From: Belnapia sp. F-4-1
GTDB lineage: Bacteria > Pseudomonadota > Alphaproteobacteria > Acetobacterales > Acetobacteraceae
Reading direction: 5' to 3'
Assembly (NCBI RefSeq): GCF_000802185.1
Contig: NZ_KN676113.1
Span: forward strand, 4,731,430-4,795,429
DNA: 64,000 bases
In this document: in pieces, positions 8,954 to 18,236 of the stretch
Layout of the letters: every line of letters starts with the position of its first letter
How positions within the stretch are numbered: the first letter of the stretch is position 1
Position numbers and translations under genes: made by a program
The notes under the pieces: generated by a model
The model's database searches: none
What the model was told of the DNA's origin: nothing
The model's input: the letters and a program-made list of their open reading frames with translations, nothing else

Positions 8954-9861
8954 GAGCTCTTTTGAAAAATCAGGGATGAGCGTTTCTGCGCAGCAGGATG
9001 GCGGCCATGGCGATAAGGATCATGGCCTCGGAGACGTCGAGGCGTTGTTCGTAGTCGCGGACGAGACGGCGCTAGCGTGTCATCCAGCCAAAGGTGCGTT
9101 CCACGACCCAGCGACGCGGCAGGACTTTGAAGCCTGGTTTGCTATTGCAGCGGCGGACGATTTCGATGGTGAAGTCGAGGAAGGCCGCTTTGTCCATGAG
9201 CTTCAGCCGGTCATAGGCGCCGTCGGCGAACATGTGCTTGACCCAGGGCCAGCGCTTGCGGATGCCGTCCAGGATCGTCTGGGCTCCGGCACTGTCGGAG
9301 ATGTCGGCCGGCGTCAGGTTGACCATCAACAGCCGTCCGTCAGTATCGACCGCGATGTGGCGCTTGCGGCCCATAACCTTCTTGCCGGCGTCATAGCCTC
9401 GCCGCGCTCCGGCCGCCGGAGCCTTGACCGACTGGCTGTCGATGACACCGGCGGACGGGCTCGCCTCGCGTCCCGCTCGCTCCCGGTCACACATCAGGGC
9501 CAGGTCGTGGATGGTCTGGAACAGGAAGCAGCGCATCAGCCGCCGAAACCACCAATACACCGTCTGCCAAGGACCGAAATGAACGGAAAGCATCTCCCAC
9601 CCGCAGCCTGAGCGGACCAGGTAGCGAAGCGCATTGATGATCTCCCGCAAATCCATCTCTCGCGGTCTGCCTCGACGGCTTGGCCCCGGCATCAACGGTG
9701 CGATCTGCGCCCACTCCTCGTCCGTCAGATCAGACGGGTAGCGCCTCGTCTTCCTGGCAATCTCGGCCATCCGGCCGCGGCTCCGCTTGGTCCACATCCC
9801 AAGCGTGAATCACGCCACAGCCTTCAAGGAAAGCCCACAAACCGATTTCTCAAAAGGGCTC
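8954..9861 (-). mobile_element. IS5-family insertion sequence, copy with broken transposase
   Basis: Imperfect 18-bp terminal inverted repeats match at 16 of 18 positions: GAGCTCTTTTGAAAAATC at 8954-8971 against the complement of 9844-9861. They bound a 908-bp element with one transposase gene on the minus strand. It differs in sequence from the IS5 element at 19558-20482. Confidence 0.88.
8970..9797 (-). pseudogene. IS5-family transposase with an amber stop
   Basis: The frame encodes an IS5/IS4-type DDE transposase: DLTDEEWAQIAPLMP at the N-terminus, the first Asp in VIDSQSVK, the second in FADGAYD, and the Glu in VERTFGWM. A TAG codon (complement of 9072-9074) follows TFGWMTR, where relatives normally have Trp (WMTRWRRL). 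The same frame then continues with RRLVRDYEQRL and about 25 more residues to a natural stop at 8970. A single base change (TGG to TAG) explains it. The truncated protein keeps the DDE residues but loses the end, so activity is doubtful. Confidence 0.87.
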
Positions 9862-10022
9862 TCAGCGGCCTCGGATTGTTGCCTTCTGGCCCCTGTAACA
9901 CAGGTTTCTCACAGATGGATTGAAACTCGCGTAACATCTGCCAGGATGAAGGGGCGCCACGATGAACTTTAGAACACCTAAGCTTCGGAACCTTCAACCT
10001 CCTAAACCTCAACGAACCTGGC

Positions 10023-10994
10023 TTGCCCATCTACACCGACCGGGTGGGCTGGTCGGAGGAGGAATACGAGCGCAAGATTGCCTGGACGGCGTCGAATATC
10101 GTCCCGCTCAGGCCTGACATCCTCGGTTTTCAGGAGCTCTGGCACCGCTCATCCCTGAATCGCGCCCTAGAGGTCTCCGGGCTCTCTGCCGAGTATGACC
10201 TGCTCGCGCCGCCGAACGCGGATGGCGGGCGCATCGTGAACGCGGCCATCTTCCGCAAACGGATGCTCGATGGCGAGCCCGAGTGGATCTCGGACTTCCC
10301 AGACAAGTTCCGTCTGCACAGCTCTGGCGACGACCCGCAGACGCCCGCCATAGAGGTGCAGATCACCAGCTTTTCTCGGCCGGTGCTGCACTTCCGCGCA
10401 AGGGTGCGTCAGGATCACGATCCAGTCCACGTCTATGTCTGCCACGTCAAGTCCAAGGCCCCAACACAGGTTTGGAGCGAGGAGTGGTTTAAGAAAGATG
10501 AAGTCTACAAGCCGCATAGGACCAATCTGGGCGCGGCGCTCTCCACCATCCGCAGAACGGCAGAGGCATCAGCCCTGCGCTTCATCTTGACAAAACGCAT
10601 GAAGGATTCGGAGACGCCCGTCGCCGTTCTGGGCGACGTCAACGACGGACAACACAGCAACACGGTGAATATCCTGACGGAGCAACCGCGCTACCTCGTC
10701 GGGGATTCACGGGGCGGTGGCGACACAGCCCTCTACACCGCGCAGACCTTGCAGGAGTACCGGAACACTCGCGACGTCTATTACACGCACATTCACCAGG
10801 ACATCATGGAGTCCCTGGACCACATCCTGGTCAGTCAGGAATTCTATGACAACAGCCGCAAGCGCCTCTGGATCTTCGACGGCATGACTGTGCGGAACGA
10901 CCACCTGGACTCCGCGGACCACAAAGCGGACGGGACGAGTGACCATGGTATTGTCTGCGCCCGGTTCCGCTACCGACCAGCAAAGGCGCTTTGA
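10023..10994 (+). CDS. Endonuclease/exonuclease/phosphatase family protein, start damaged
   Basis: This 323-residue protein has the EEP (DNase I-like) fold motifs: ILGFQELW (metal-binding Glu), AVLGDVNDG (Asp and Asn of the GDFN-type motif) and GTSDHGIV (the SDH catalytic His motif). It would hydrolyse phosphodiester bonds in DNA, RNA or a small phosphoester. The first possible start in this frame is TTG at 10023, but homology-like sequence continues upstream in frame (FGTFNLLNLNEPGL, the first EEP strand with its Asn). An ATG at 9962 preceded by GAAGGGG would read this part if one A after the ATG were removed. The gene is probably damaged by a 1-bp insertion, or the sequence has an error there. 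Confidence 0.7.
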   Translation: MPIYTDRVGWSEEEYERKIAWTASNIVPLRPDILGFQELWHRSSLNRALEVSGLSAEYDLLAPPNADGGRIVNAAIFRKRMLDGEPEWISDFPDKFRLHSSGDDPQTPAIEVQITSFSRPVLHFRARVRQDHDPVHVYVCHVKSKAPTQVWSEEWFKKDEVYKPHRTNLGAALSTIRRTAEASALRFILTKRMKDSETPVAVLGDVNDGQHSNTVNILTEQPRYLVGDSRGGGDTALYTAQTLQEYRNTRDVYYTHIHQDIMESLDHILVSQEFYDNSRKRLWIFDGMTVRNDHLDSADHKADGTSDHGIVCARFRYRPAKAL

Positions 10995-11374
10995 TCTCTA
11001 GCGCACTTAGCCGTGGGAGCTCAGACGCGTTTGCGCTTCCGCCACAAAGGCAATCGCCGAGTGCCCTTCGGTTAATATTTCTCAATGCGCCGCGCTTAAA
11101 GCGGGCATGGGCGACGCGCTCAGCGGCTGGAACTCGCCCTCACGCTCTTCGATTCTGAAGTGCGGACGTCCTATGTGGATGCGCTACGCAATCCGGTCCT
11201 TGTCTATCCGACTTGCGACTCCTTGCCGTACGGGTCAGCCGCAGGAGCGTGACATCCAGTTACGGAGCGGTGTGCGGCTATCCCATTTCGGTAGGGCGCC
11301 GTCGTGGCGGCTGCCCCCTGCCGGAACGCAGCAAATGCGGCTATGCCGCGGGCCTCATCGTTGGGACTTGAGTC
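10995..11374. other. Gap without a recognisable gene
   Basis: Nothing coding is supported between the EEP-family gene and the DUF4337 gene. It presumably holds the promoter of the latter. Confidence 0.5.
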
Positions 11375-11923
11375 ATGGTCAACGCAGCTGAAGCCGTCGA
11401 GGAAGCTAGGGGTAACAAGCGCGTCGCGCTGCTGATCGCGGCACTCGCCTTGGCTCTCGCGCTCACCGAGGTTGCTGGCGACGACGCCAAGACGGAAGCG
11501 CAGCTGAAGAACGTCGAAAGCGCCAACCTGTGGTCGTTCTTTCAGGCGAAGACGGTGCGTCAAACGACGCTCCGTGGCCTTTCGGACCTACTGCCACTGA
11601 TGACCCCGCGTCCCGGGCGCGAGGACGATGCCGAGCGGATGCTGGAACGGTGGCGGGCTAGCATTGAACGCTGGGAGAGCGAGCCGGAGACCAATGAGGG
11701 GCGCCGGGAGCTGATGGCCCGAGCCAAGCGAGCCGAGGAGGAGCGTGACGAGGCCATGCGCCTCGACGGTCGCTTCGATGCGGCATCTGCCCTCCTACAA
11801 GTCGGCATCGTCATGGCCTCCGCCGCCATCATCACCGGCACGGCCATCCTGATCTGGGCGGGCGCGGCTCTGGGTGGGGCCGGGGCGCTCCTGTCATTGG
11901 CTGCCTTCCTCGGCTTCGCCTGA
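11375..11923 (+). CDS. DUF4337-type membrane protein
   Basis: The 182-residue protein fits the DUF4337 pattern. An N-terminal hydrophobic helix (VALLIAALALALALTEVAG) is followed by AQLKNVESANLWSFFQAKTVRQTTLR, whose NLW-F-AKT-RQT series is characteristic. A long charged, probably coiled-coil segment follows (about residues 85-130), then a C-terminal pair of hydrophobic helices. It is an inner-membrane protein of unknown function. It is a single gene in the island, with an IS3 element 100 bp downstream. No motif suggests an enzyme. Confidence 0.75.
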   Translation: MVNAAEAVEEARGNKRVALLIAALALALALTEVAGDDAKTEAQLKNVESANLWSFFQAKTVRQTTLRGLSDLLPLMTPRPGREDDAERMLERWRASIERWESEPETNEGRRELMARAKRAEEERDEAMRLDGRFDAASALLQVGIVMASAAIITGTAILIWAGAALGGAGALLSLAAFLGFA

Positions 11924-12072
11924 CCCGGCCGTTCTCCAGGAGCTGGTGCTGGCCAGCCAGCATGGACCGGCTGGTGCGTTTGCTTCGGGCTCCTGGGCCG
12001 ATTCCGCAGCCAACAGGAGCGCTGAACTGCCCCGGATTTGCCGGAGGCTTCAAACCTTGAGAGCTTGGAGCC

Positions 12073-12402
12073 ATGACGAAGAAGACGTCGAACCGGTTTT
12101 CGCCTGAAGTGCGGCAGCGAGCGGTACGGATGGTGCTGGACCACGGGGGCGACCATGCATCGCAGTGGGCTGCGATCGGCTCGATTGCAGGCAAGATCGG
12201 CTGCACGGCCGAGACGCTGCGGAAGTGGGTGCGGCAGGTCGAGCTGGACCAGGGGCAACGGCCTGGAGCGACGACCGAAGAGCGTGAACGCATCAAGGCG
12301 CTGGAACGCGAAGTCCGCGAGCTGCGGCAGGCCAATGAGATCCTGAAGAAGGCGTCGGCCTATTTTGCGATGGCGGAGCTCGACCGCCGGTCAAAGCCAT
12401 GA
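12073..12402 (+). CDS. IS3-family transposase OrfA
   Basis: This 109-residue DNA-binding protein has an N-terminal helix-turn-helix ([18 protein letters not shown], then [18 protein letters not shown]). A leucine-zipper-like segment follows ([21 protein letters not shown]) and then [11 protein letters not shown]. This is the standard OrfA of an IS3 element. It overlaps orfB by 4 bp; in this family a ribosomal frameshift near the end makes the fused transposase. Confidence 0.92.
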   Translation: MTKKTSNRFSPEVRQRAVRMVLDHGGDHASQWAAIGSIAGKIGCTAETLRKWVRQVELDQGQRPGATTEERERIKALEREVRELRQANEILKKASAYFAMAELDRRSKP

Positions 12403-13304
12403 TCGCCTTCATCGACGATCATCGGGCAGCCTACGGGGTCGAGCCGATCTGCAAGGTGCTGCGGATTGCCCCGTCGACCTACCACGCCCATGCTGCCGTC
12501 CGGGTGGATCCGGCCAAGGGCTCAGCCCGCGGTCGGCGCGATGCTGACCTCTGCGCCGAGAACAGACGGGTCCATGAGGCGAACTTCGGCGTCTATGGCG
12601 TACGCAAGGTTTGGCGCCAGCCCCGCCGCGAGGGCATCCCGGCAGCCCTCTGCACGGTGGCCAGGCTGGTGCGCCAGATGGGCCTGCAGGGCGTAGTCCG
12701 CGGCAGGTCGACCCGTACGACAGCGCCGGACAAGGCGACGCCGTGCCCGGCCGACAAGGTAAACCGGCAGTTCCAGGCGCCACGGCCGAACCAACTCTGG
12801 GTGTCCGATTTCACCTATGCTGCCACCTGGCAGGGCTTCATCTATGTGGCCTTCGTCATCGACACCTTCGCCCGATGCATCGTCGGCTGGCGGGTATCGC
12901 GTACCGCCCATGCGAGCTTCGTCCTCGATGCCCTGGAACAGGCGTTGCACGACCGCCGTCCGCTAAAGGGCGGTGGCCTCGTGCATCACAGCGACCGCGG
13001 GGGGCAATATCTCAGCATTCGGTACACAGAGCGTATGGCGATCGCAGGCATCGAGCCCCCCGTCGGCAGCGTCGGCGACAGTTACGACAACGCGCTGGCC
13101 GAGAGCATCATCGGCCTGTTCAAGACCGAGGTGATCCGGCGGCTCGGGCCCTGGCGGTCGCTCGAAGCCGTCGAGTTCGCCACCCTCGACTGACTGGACT
13201 GGTTCAACAACCGACGCCTCCTCGAGCCTATCGGCAATATCCCACCCGCGGAAGCCGAGGCGCGCTACTATGCCAGCGAGCAGGAGGTTGCGCTGGCAGC
13301 CTGA
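12399..13304 (+). pseudogene. IS3-family transposase OrfB with an internal TGA
   Basis: The integrase-core domain is clear: WVSDFTY (first Asp), HHSDRGGQY (second Asp) and NALAESIIGLFKTE (Glu). After FATLD a TGA occurs at 13191-13193. The same frame then continues with LDWFNNRRLLEPIGNIPP and EARYYASEQEVALAA to a stop at 13302. Relatives read a Trp at this point (TLxWLDWFNNRR), so TGG has become TGA. The lost C-terminus is conserved in the family, so the protein is probably inactive. Confidence 0.88.
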
Positions 13305-13343
13305 CTCAAACTCCCTTGCCTCCGAGAAATCCGGAGCGGTTCA

Positions 13344-14211
13344 ACGCACGCGTCCCTCAGCCGTCTGTGCGAACGGGACGGCGCCACCATCGACCGCACG
13401 TTGCGGGTTCTGCTCGAGGCGGCGCTCCGCGACGCACGCAGCGGGCGACGCTACTGACGCGCCCAGCTGAAGCGGCTGCGCCCTGGCGGGCGGCCGTGGG
13501 ACGCTGAGGGCCACTCCGGCGCAGCACGCAAAAGCCAGCAAGGAATTCGCCACGGCCTCGCACGGCTCGGGCGTGGGCTGTCTCCCATGCGCGGCGCTGC
13601 GCTGGTGATTTGCCCGCCGGGGGTGGCGGCGCCAAGGTCCCAACAGGTGGCGCCGGGTCTGCACGACGGCGTCCGCGCGCCCGGCGCCAACAAGGAAAAG
13701 CCCCCATGCCCGAGAAGGATTCTCCGCGCTCCGGCCACCTGCCCGCGCTCCTGCGCGCCCGGAAGGAAATCCCCCGTGTCGCGCGGCCCCGACGGCGGCT
13801 GGCTGCTGGAGCTGACCCGCGGGCCGGACGGGAAGTTGGAGATCGCTTACGAGTGGGTCGGCGGCATCGTCCGGGTCACCGGACGGGCCATGCTCCGACA
13901 TCCGTTGGGACATGTGGTCCGGCCGGTTCCCGTTGCCGTCGGCGAGGAGGACGCCGGGGTTCTGGGTCCGGAGCTCATAGGAATCCTTTGGTCGTAGATC
14001 TGGGCTTGGTGGCACGGCAGAAGGAGCTAGGACGGACGCGTCCTGCCGAGATGGCGGAGAGCGGGGGTACTGTCGTGCCGCGAGCCACGCCGCCTTCGAC
14101 ATGTCCTGACCCGCAGGGAGGGTAGAGCCGCCTCCCCGTAGCAAGCCACCCAACCGCGGACAAAAAGGCGACGGGAACATAAGCCCGGGCTGCGCAGACG
14201 AGCATCAAGGC
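13344..14211. other. Decayed stretch between an IS3 element and hflX
   Basis: About 870 bp have no gene that I can support. Directly after the IS end a short plus-strand frame (to 13456) reads LSRLCERDGATIDRTLRVLLEAALR and may be the tail of a gene cut by the insertion. A frame near 13774-13997 with WLLELTRGPDGKLEIAYEW could be another remnant. Neither can be named. Confidence 0.45.
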
Positions 14212-15564
14212 TCAGCGGGCTGCGAGGCTTCGCTGCAAACGCGCGATGGCGCCGGGCAGTCCGCGGACCTTCAGCACCCGGCCATTCTCGTCATACCCCT
14301 CCGACAGGACCCGCGCGCTCTCGTACACCTCGCCGATTAGCCCTTGCTTCGCGTAGGGCAGCACCAGCACATCCTCCACCATGGATACCTCAAAGAAGGC
14401 GATGATGGTGTCCCGCAACGCTCTGACATCCTCAACCGAGTGAGCGGACAGGGGGATCGCGTCCGGATGCTTCTCGACCAAGGCGGCGCGCCCGGCAGCG
14501 TCCACCTGGTCCATCTTGTTCAGCACCAGGCGGGACGGCACCACATCCGCCCCGATCTCGCGCAGCACGCTGCGGCTCACCTCCAGCTGCGCCTCATAGG
14601 TCGGGTCCGAGGCATCCACGACGTAGAGCAGCAGCGATGCCTCCAACGCCTCCGTCAGGGTGGAGCGGAAGGAAGCGACGAGGTCGTGCGGCAGCTGCTT
14701 GATGAAGCCGACCGTGTCCGAGACGAGCACCCGCGGCCGGGTTTCCGGTTGCAGGATTCGGACGGTGGTGTCGAGCGTGGCGAAGAGTTTGTCTTCCACC
14801 AGCACTTGGCTGCCCGTCAGGGCTCGCATCAGGGAGGACTTGCCCGCGTTGGTATAGCCGACCAGAGCCACCCGCAGTTGGTCCCGCCGGGCGGAGCGGC
14901 GGTGGTCGCTGTCCCGCTGCACCGCTTCCAGCTGCTCCTTCAGTTCCGCGAGCCGATCACGGATCTTGCGGCGGTCGAGGTCGAGGTTGCTCTCGCCCGC
15001 GCCCGGCCCCTGCCGCCGCTCGCCGCCGCCCGACGACTCCCGCAGACGCGGCGCCACGTATTTCAGGCGCGCCATCTCTACCTGGAGCTTCGCCTCACGC
15101 GTGTTGGCGTGGCGATGGAATATCTCGACGATGATGCCGGTACGATCGAGCACCTGGGCGCCCGTCGCCCGCTCCAGGTTGCGGATCTGGCTGGGAGAGA
15201 GCTCGTGGTCGACGATCACGAACTCTGGCTTGCGGACCGTGTCCGTCTCCGCCTCGGTCGAGGGCGCCGTCTCCCCGGCACCTTCGAAGCGCTGCCTCGC
15301 CTTGGCCCTCGGGGGCGGCGCCATGGAGCTGCCCACGCCGGTGCCGCCCGTGAGCGCCGCTAGTTCCGCCAATTTGCCGCTTCCGAGCAGCGACCCGGCG
15401 CCGGTGCCCTCGCGCTTTTGGGACACCGTACCGACCACCCCGTAGCCCAGTGTCTTCACCAAGCGTCCCAACTCTTCAAGGCTGGCCTCGTGTGCGACGT
15501 CGTCTACCTGAGGCGTTTGGATGCCGACTAAGACTGCGAGCGGAACAGGGGGCTTGGTTTCCAT
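14212..15564 (-). CDS. hflX: GTPase HflX
   Basis: This 450-residue protein has the HflX architecture. The N-terminal HflX domain ends in a glycine-rich linker (RLRESSGGGERRQGPGAGES), then a helical segment (about residues 195-225), then a GTPase domain. The G motifs are G1 GYTNAGKSS, G3 DTVGF and G4 NKMD, followed by a C-terminal domain. HflX splits or rescues stalled 70S ribosomes, especially after heat or antibiotic stress. In most alphaproteobacteria it lies beside hfq; here no hfq is present and the gene is surrounded by IS debris. It may therefore be an island paralogue rather than the core copy. An insertion of about 40 residues (GVGSSMAPPPRAKARQRF onward) lies inside the N-terminal domain. 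Confidence 0.93.
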   Translation of the reverse strand: METKPPVPLAVLVGIQTPQVDDVAHEASLEELGRLVKTLGYGVVGTVSQKREGTGAGSLLGSGKLAELAALTGGTGVGSSMAPPPRAKARQRFEGAGETAPSTEAETDTVRKPEFVIVDHELSPSQIRNLERATGAQVLDRTGIIVEIFHRHANTREAKLQVEMARLKYVAPRLRESSGGGERRQGPGAGESNLDLDRRKIRDRLAELKEQLEAVQRDSDHRRSARRDQLRVALVGYTNAGKSSLMRALTGSQVLVEDKLFATLDTTVRILQPETRPRVLVSDTVGFIKQLPHDLVASFRSTLTEALEASLLLYVVDASDPTYEAQLEVSRSVLREIGADVVPSRLVLNKMDQVDAAGRAALVEKHPDAIPLSAHSVEDVRALRDTIIAFFEVSMVEDVLVLPYAKQGLIGEVYESARVLSEGYDENGRVLKVRGLPGAIARLQRSLAAR

Positions 15565-15599
15565 GGCGATTGGGTAGCACGGATTGAGCCGATACCTCG

Positions 15600-15750
15600 A
15601 GTCTCGGGCGGATCGCTCCCGTCTGTGCAGCGCGCAGGTGCCAGGATTCCACGGAGGGGATTATCTCAATCGTACGTCTTGTTGTTTCATCATCACGGCA
15701 GGGCTGCTCGCCATGATAGGGAAGAACATACACGCCAAAATCCGGTCAGC
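15600..15750. repeat. Diverged dispersed repeat, copy A
   Basis: The 90 bp at 15661-15750 align without gaps to 24806-24895 (copy B), beginning TTATCTCAATCG and ending GGTCAGC, with a fully matching block GGGAAGAACATAC. Weaker similarity extends about 50 bp upstream, with a 7-bp gap. It lies just upstream of hflX. It may be a regulatory or small-RNA element, or the remains of a common parent; no function can be read. Confidence 0.65.
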
Positions 15751-15932
15751 CTGTCTCAGAGCTCGCTTTACAATGAGCGTGGAACGGCCGCACTCGACCC
15801 ACTGCAGACTCTCGCCACCCTTCTGATAGTGCCTCCACCTTTCCCGAAAAGGATGGATAATCGGGAATGGCGTTGGCTTCTGACAAGATGAACAGGCAGA
15901 CGTCAATTCGCGTGCGTACTGCCTGCCCCCGA

Positions 15933-16598
15933 TCAACTCCGCCAGTGCGGTGGGTAAGCAGCGTCATAGCCCCGCATTGTTTCCATCCGCGACAGCCATG
16001 CGCCCAACGCTGGCAGACGCGCGCCGAGGTCTTCGAGGCCAAGCCCCATATCCATGGCTTCCGGACGCGCCGCGACCCGTCGCAGCATTTGTATGTTCGG
16101 CAAGGCAACGATGTCCGCTGCGGTGATGTTGTCACCCGCCAGATAAGGCGTGATCGACAAAGCCTGCTCCATCCAGCCAAGCGCCTCGACCGCGCGAGCC
16201 GCCGACGCTCGCATCGCGTCGGGATCATCCTTGGCACGGCCGCGCAACAACGGTCGGACGATCTCCACGTCGAACAAATCTCGCGTATAGTTCTCGAACT
16301 CGTTCACGCGTTGCCAGACGCAGCCGTGCTCCTGCGCTGTTTGTCCGAGCAGGGGCACGGCGGGATGCGCGCGATCCAAGAAGGCGATGATCGCCACGGA
16401 TTCGTACAGCGCCGTGTCGCCAGTCTTCAGGACCGGAACCTTGCCGCGCGGGTTCAGCGCGAGGAATGCGGGCGCGCGATGTTCCTGCCTGCCCGCATCC
16501 AGGCGGCGAGAGACATACGGCACACCTTTGTATTCGAGCGCCAACTGTACTCGCCACGCGTAGGGGCTGCCGCTTATCCAGAAGAATTCGTGATCCAT
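15933..16598 (-). CDS. Glutathione S-transferase family protein (first of two)
   Basis: This 221-residue protein has a thioredoxin-like N-terminal domain (residues about 1-78) with FFWISGSPYAWRVQLALEYK, PRGKVPVL (cis-Pro) and ALYESVAIIAFLD (the E-S glutathione-binding pair). An all-helical C-terminal domain with ITAADIVALP follows. The ATG at 16598 has AAGG 8 nt upstream; an ATG at 16619 is an alternative. It probably conjugates glutathione to an electrophile or reduces a peroxide in the cytoplasm. It is the last gene of a same-strand group GST-SDR-GST, 97 bp after the SDR gene. Confidence 0.88.
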   Translation of the reverse strand: MDHEFFWISGSPYAWRVQLALEYKGVPYVSRRLDAGRQEHRAPAFLALNPRGKVPVLKTGDTALYESVAIIAFLDRAHPAVPLLGQTAQEHGCVWQRVNEFENYTRDLFDVEIVRPLLRGRAKDDPDAMRASAARAVEALGWMEQALSITPYLAGDNITAADIVALPNIQMLRRVAARPEAMDMGLGLEDLGARLPALGAWLSRMETMRGYDAAYPPHWRS

Positions 16599-16695
16599 CG
16601 TTGAGCCTTCCACGTTCATAGTTCTACCCTGTACCGGTCAGTGCGTGTGTGAGTGTCAGCAGATGTGATCGGTACTTGTCGCCGGACCTTCTATG

Positions 16696-17508
16696 TCAGG
16701 CCACAAAGCGGACGACTCCTCCGTCCACCCGGAGTGCGGCGCCGCTGGTCGCGGATGCCTGCTCGGAGCAGGCGTAAACGATCATGTTGGCGACTTCGTC
16801 GGTCGTGGCGAAGCGCTGGATCAAGCTCGTGGGGCGGAGCGCTTGCAGGAAGCCCTGCTCGGCCTCCTCGACGGTTATGCCCTTCTCCGCTGCCTGCTTA
16901 ACCATGTGATCGCCAAGGATCTCGGATCGGGTCGGTCCCGGAAGCACCGCGTTGACCGTGACACCCGAGCCCGCGACTGCTTCGGCGAGGCCGCGCGAGA
17001 CGGCGAGCTGCGCGGTCTTCGTCATGCCGTAGTCCAGCATTTCCTTGGGCGTGTTGACCGCGGACTCGCTGCTGACGAAGATCACGCGTCCCCAACCCTT
17101 GCCGACCATGCGCGGCAAATAGTGGCGCGACAGGCGCACGCCGCTCATCACGTTGAGCTGGAATAGGCCAAGCCATTCCTCGTCGGGGATGGCCGCGATG
17201 TCGTCGATACCGTTATAGTCTCGGAGAGACGCCGTGCCGACGTTGTTTACGAGAATGTCGGCGTAAGGCGCCTGCGCGATGAAGGTGTTTGCCCCCTCCG
17301 CAGTCGCAAGATCGGCGGCGATGCCGGAAATGGCGCTTTGCGGAAACGCAGCGCGCATCTGCCGCATCGCTTCATCAACCCGCGCCTGGGTGCGACCATT
17401 GATGATGACCGAGGCGCCTGCCCGCGCCAGCCCTTCGGCGGCCGCTCGGCCGATGCCGGCGGTGGAGCCCGTCACGATGGCCGTGCGGCCGCTCAAGTCG
17501 ATCCTCAT
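16696..17508 (-). CDS. SDR-family NAD(P)-dependent oxidoreductase
   Basis: A 270-residue classical short-chain dehydrogenase. It has the nucleotide-binding motif TGSTAGIG (residues about 13-20), NNVGTAS, the catalytic Ser in VIFVSSESA, and YGMTK (the YxxxK pair). The C-terminal part (NMIVYACSEQASATSGAALRVDGG) is typical. The cofactor pocket after beta-2 (NGRTQARVDEA) suggests NADP. It sits between two GST genes on the same strand, so a role in detoxifying or reducing a carbonyl compound is plausible. The exact substrate is unknown. Confidence 0.92.
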   Translation of the reverse strand: MRIDLSGRTAIVTGSTAGIGRAAAEGLARAGASVIINGRTQARVDEAMRQMRAAFPQSAISGIAADLATAEGANTFIAQAPYADILVNNVGTASLRDYNGIDDIAAIPDEEWLGLFQLNVMSGVRLSRHYLPRMVGKGWGRVIFVSSESAVNTPKEMLDYGMTKTAQLAVSRGLAEAVAGSGVTVNAVLPGPTRSEILGDHMVKQAAEKGITVEEAEQGFLQALRPTSLIQRFATTDEVANMIVYACSEQASATSGAALRVDGGVVRFVA

Positions 17509-17564
17509 GAGTCTGCCTTCCTGGTTTGGCGCCGGTCACCCTTGAGGATGCCGGCGCCATGGCC

Positions 17565-18236
17565 TCAGAGTGTGATGCTGGCCGCCCCAAGGGCGCCGTC
17601 GATGCGCTCATCGACTTCGCGCTTCGTCGCGGCCCAGGCGGGGACTGTGTCCAGCAAGCGTTGCTGCCAGGCGACAAGGTTGGGGAACTCGTTGAACGGC
17701 ACCTTCGTGCGCTCGTTCTGCGAAAAGGGGGCCGCGATATCGAGATCCGCTAGCGTTAAATGATCGCCCACGATGAAGCGCCGGTCCGCGAGGTGCGCAT
17801 CCAGTACGGCTCCAGCAGCGCGAATCTTGGCGAACGCCAGGTCGACGATGGTCTTGTCCTGGGGCTGGCCCATGAGGCGCTTGCCGATCCGCTCATCGAA
17901 CGTGAGCACGGAGAAAACCCTCCACTGCTCTCCCGACCAGAACATCCACTGCAGCACTTCGTACCGCTCTTGCGGCGTGGCGCCGAGCAGGTCGCTGCCA
18001 ACCTTCTCCGCGAGGTAGATGTTGATCGCTGACGCCTCGTAGAGGACGACGTCGCCGTCCACCATCACCGGCGTCAGGCCGTGCGGGTTTAGATTCTTCA
18101 AGAAGTCGGGCGTGTGGCTCTCACCCTTAAAGAGGTCGACATACACGCGCTCGATGTCGACGCCCATGATGGCTGCTGCGGATGTTACGCGACGCAGGCT
18201 GCCCGAACCGGGATCGCCATAGATCTTGATTGCCAT
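17565..18236 (-). CDS. Glutathione S-transferase family protein (second)
   Basis: This 223-residue GST has an N-terminal thioredoxin fold (IKIYGDPGSGSLRRVTSAA, then NPHGLTPVMVDGD with the cis-Pro, then LYEASAINIYLAEKVG). Its helical C-terminal domain includes DRRFIVGDHLTLADLDIAAP. The ATG at 18236 follows GAGAAGGA at good spacing, which defines the start. The reading frame stays open upstream into a peroxiredoxin-like stump. It is the first gene of the GST-SDR-GST group, 56 bp before the SDR gene, and lies divergent to a LysR gene. Confidence 0.9.
   Translation of the reverse strand: MAIKIYGDPGSGSLRRVTSAAAIMGVDIERVYVDLFKGESHTPDFLKNLNPHGLTPVMVDGDVVLYEASAINIYLAEKVGSDLLGATPQERYEVLQWMFWSGEQWRVFSVLTFDERIGKRLMGQPQDKTIVDLAFAKIRAAGAVLDAHLADRRFIVGDHLTLADLDIAAPFSQNERTKVPFNEFPNLVAWQQRLLDTVPAWAATKREVDERIDGALGAASITL

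Larger units (their letters stand above)
12023..13343 (+). mobile_element. IS3-family insertion sequence (complete ends)
   Basis: The ends are inverted repeats of about 25 bp. The left begins TGAACTGCCCCGGATTT at 12023 and the right, read on the minus strand from 13343, begins TGAACCGCTCCGGATTT. The 1321-bp element carries orfA and orfB with the usual short overlap. No clear identical target duplication is seen next to the ends. OrfB has a nonsense codon, so the element is probably dead. Confidence 0.88.

Noticed and set aside
12016-13350. Target-site duplication of the complete IS3 element
   Set aside because: The bases next to the two ends (GCGC and ACGC) are similar but not identical, so no duplication is claimed.
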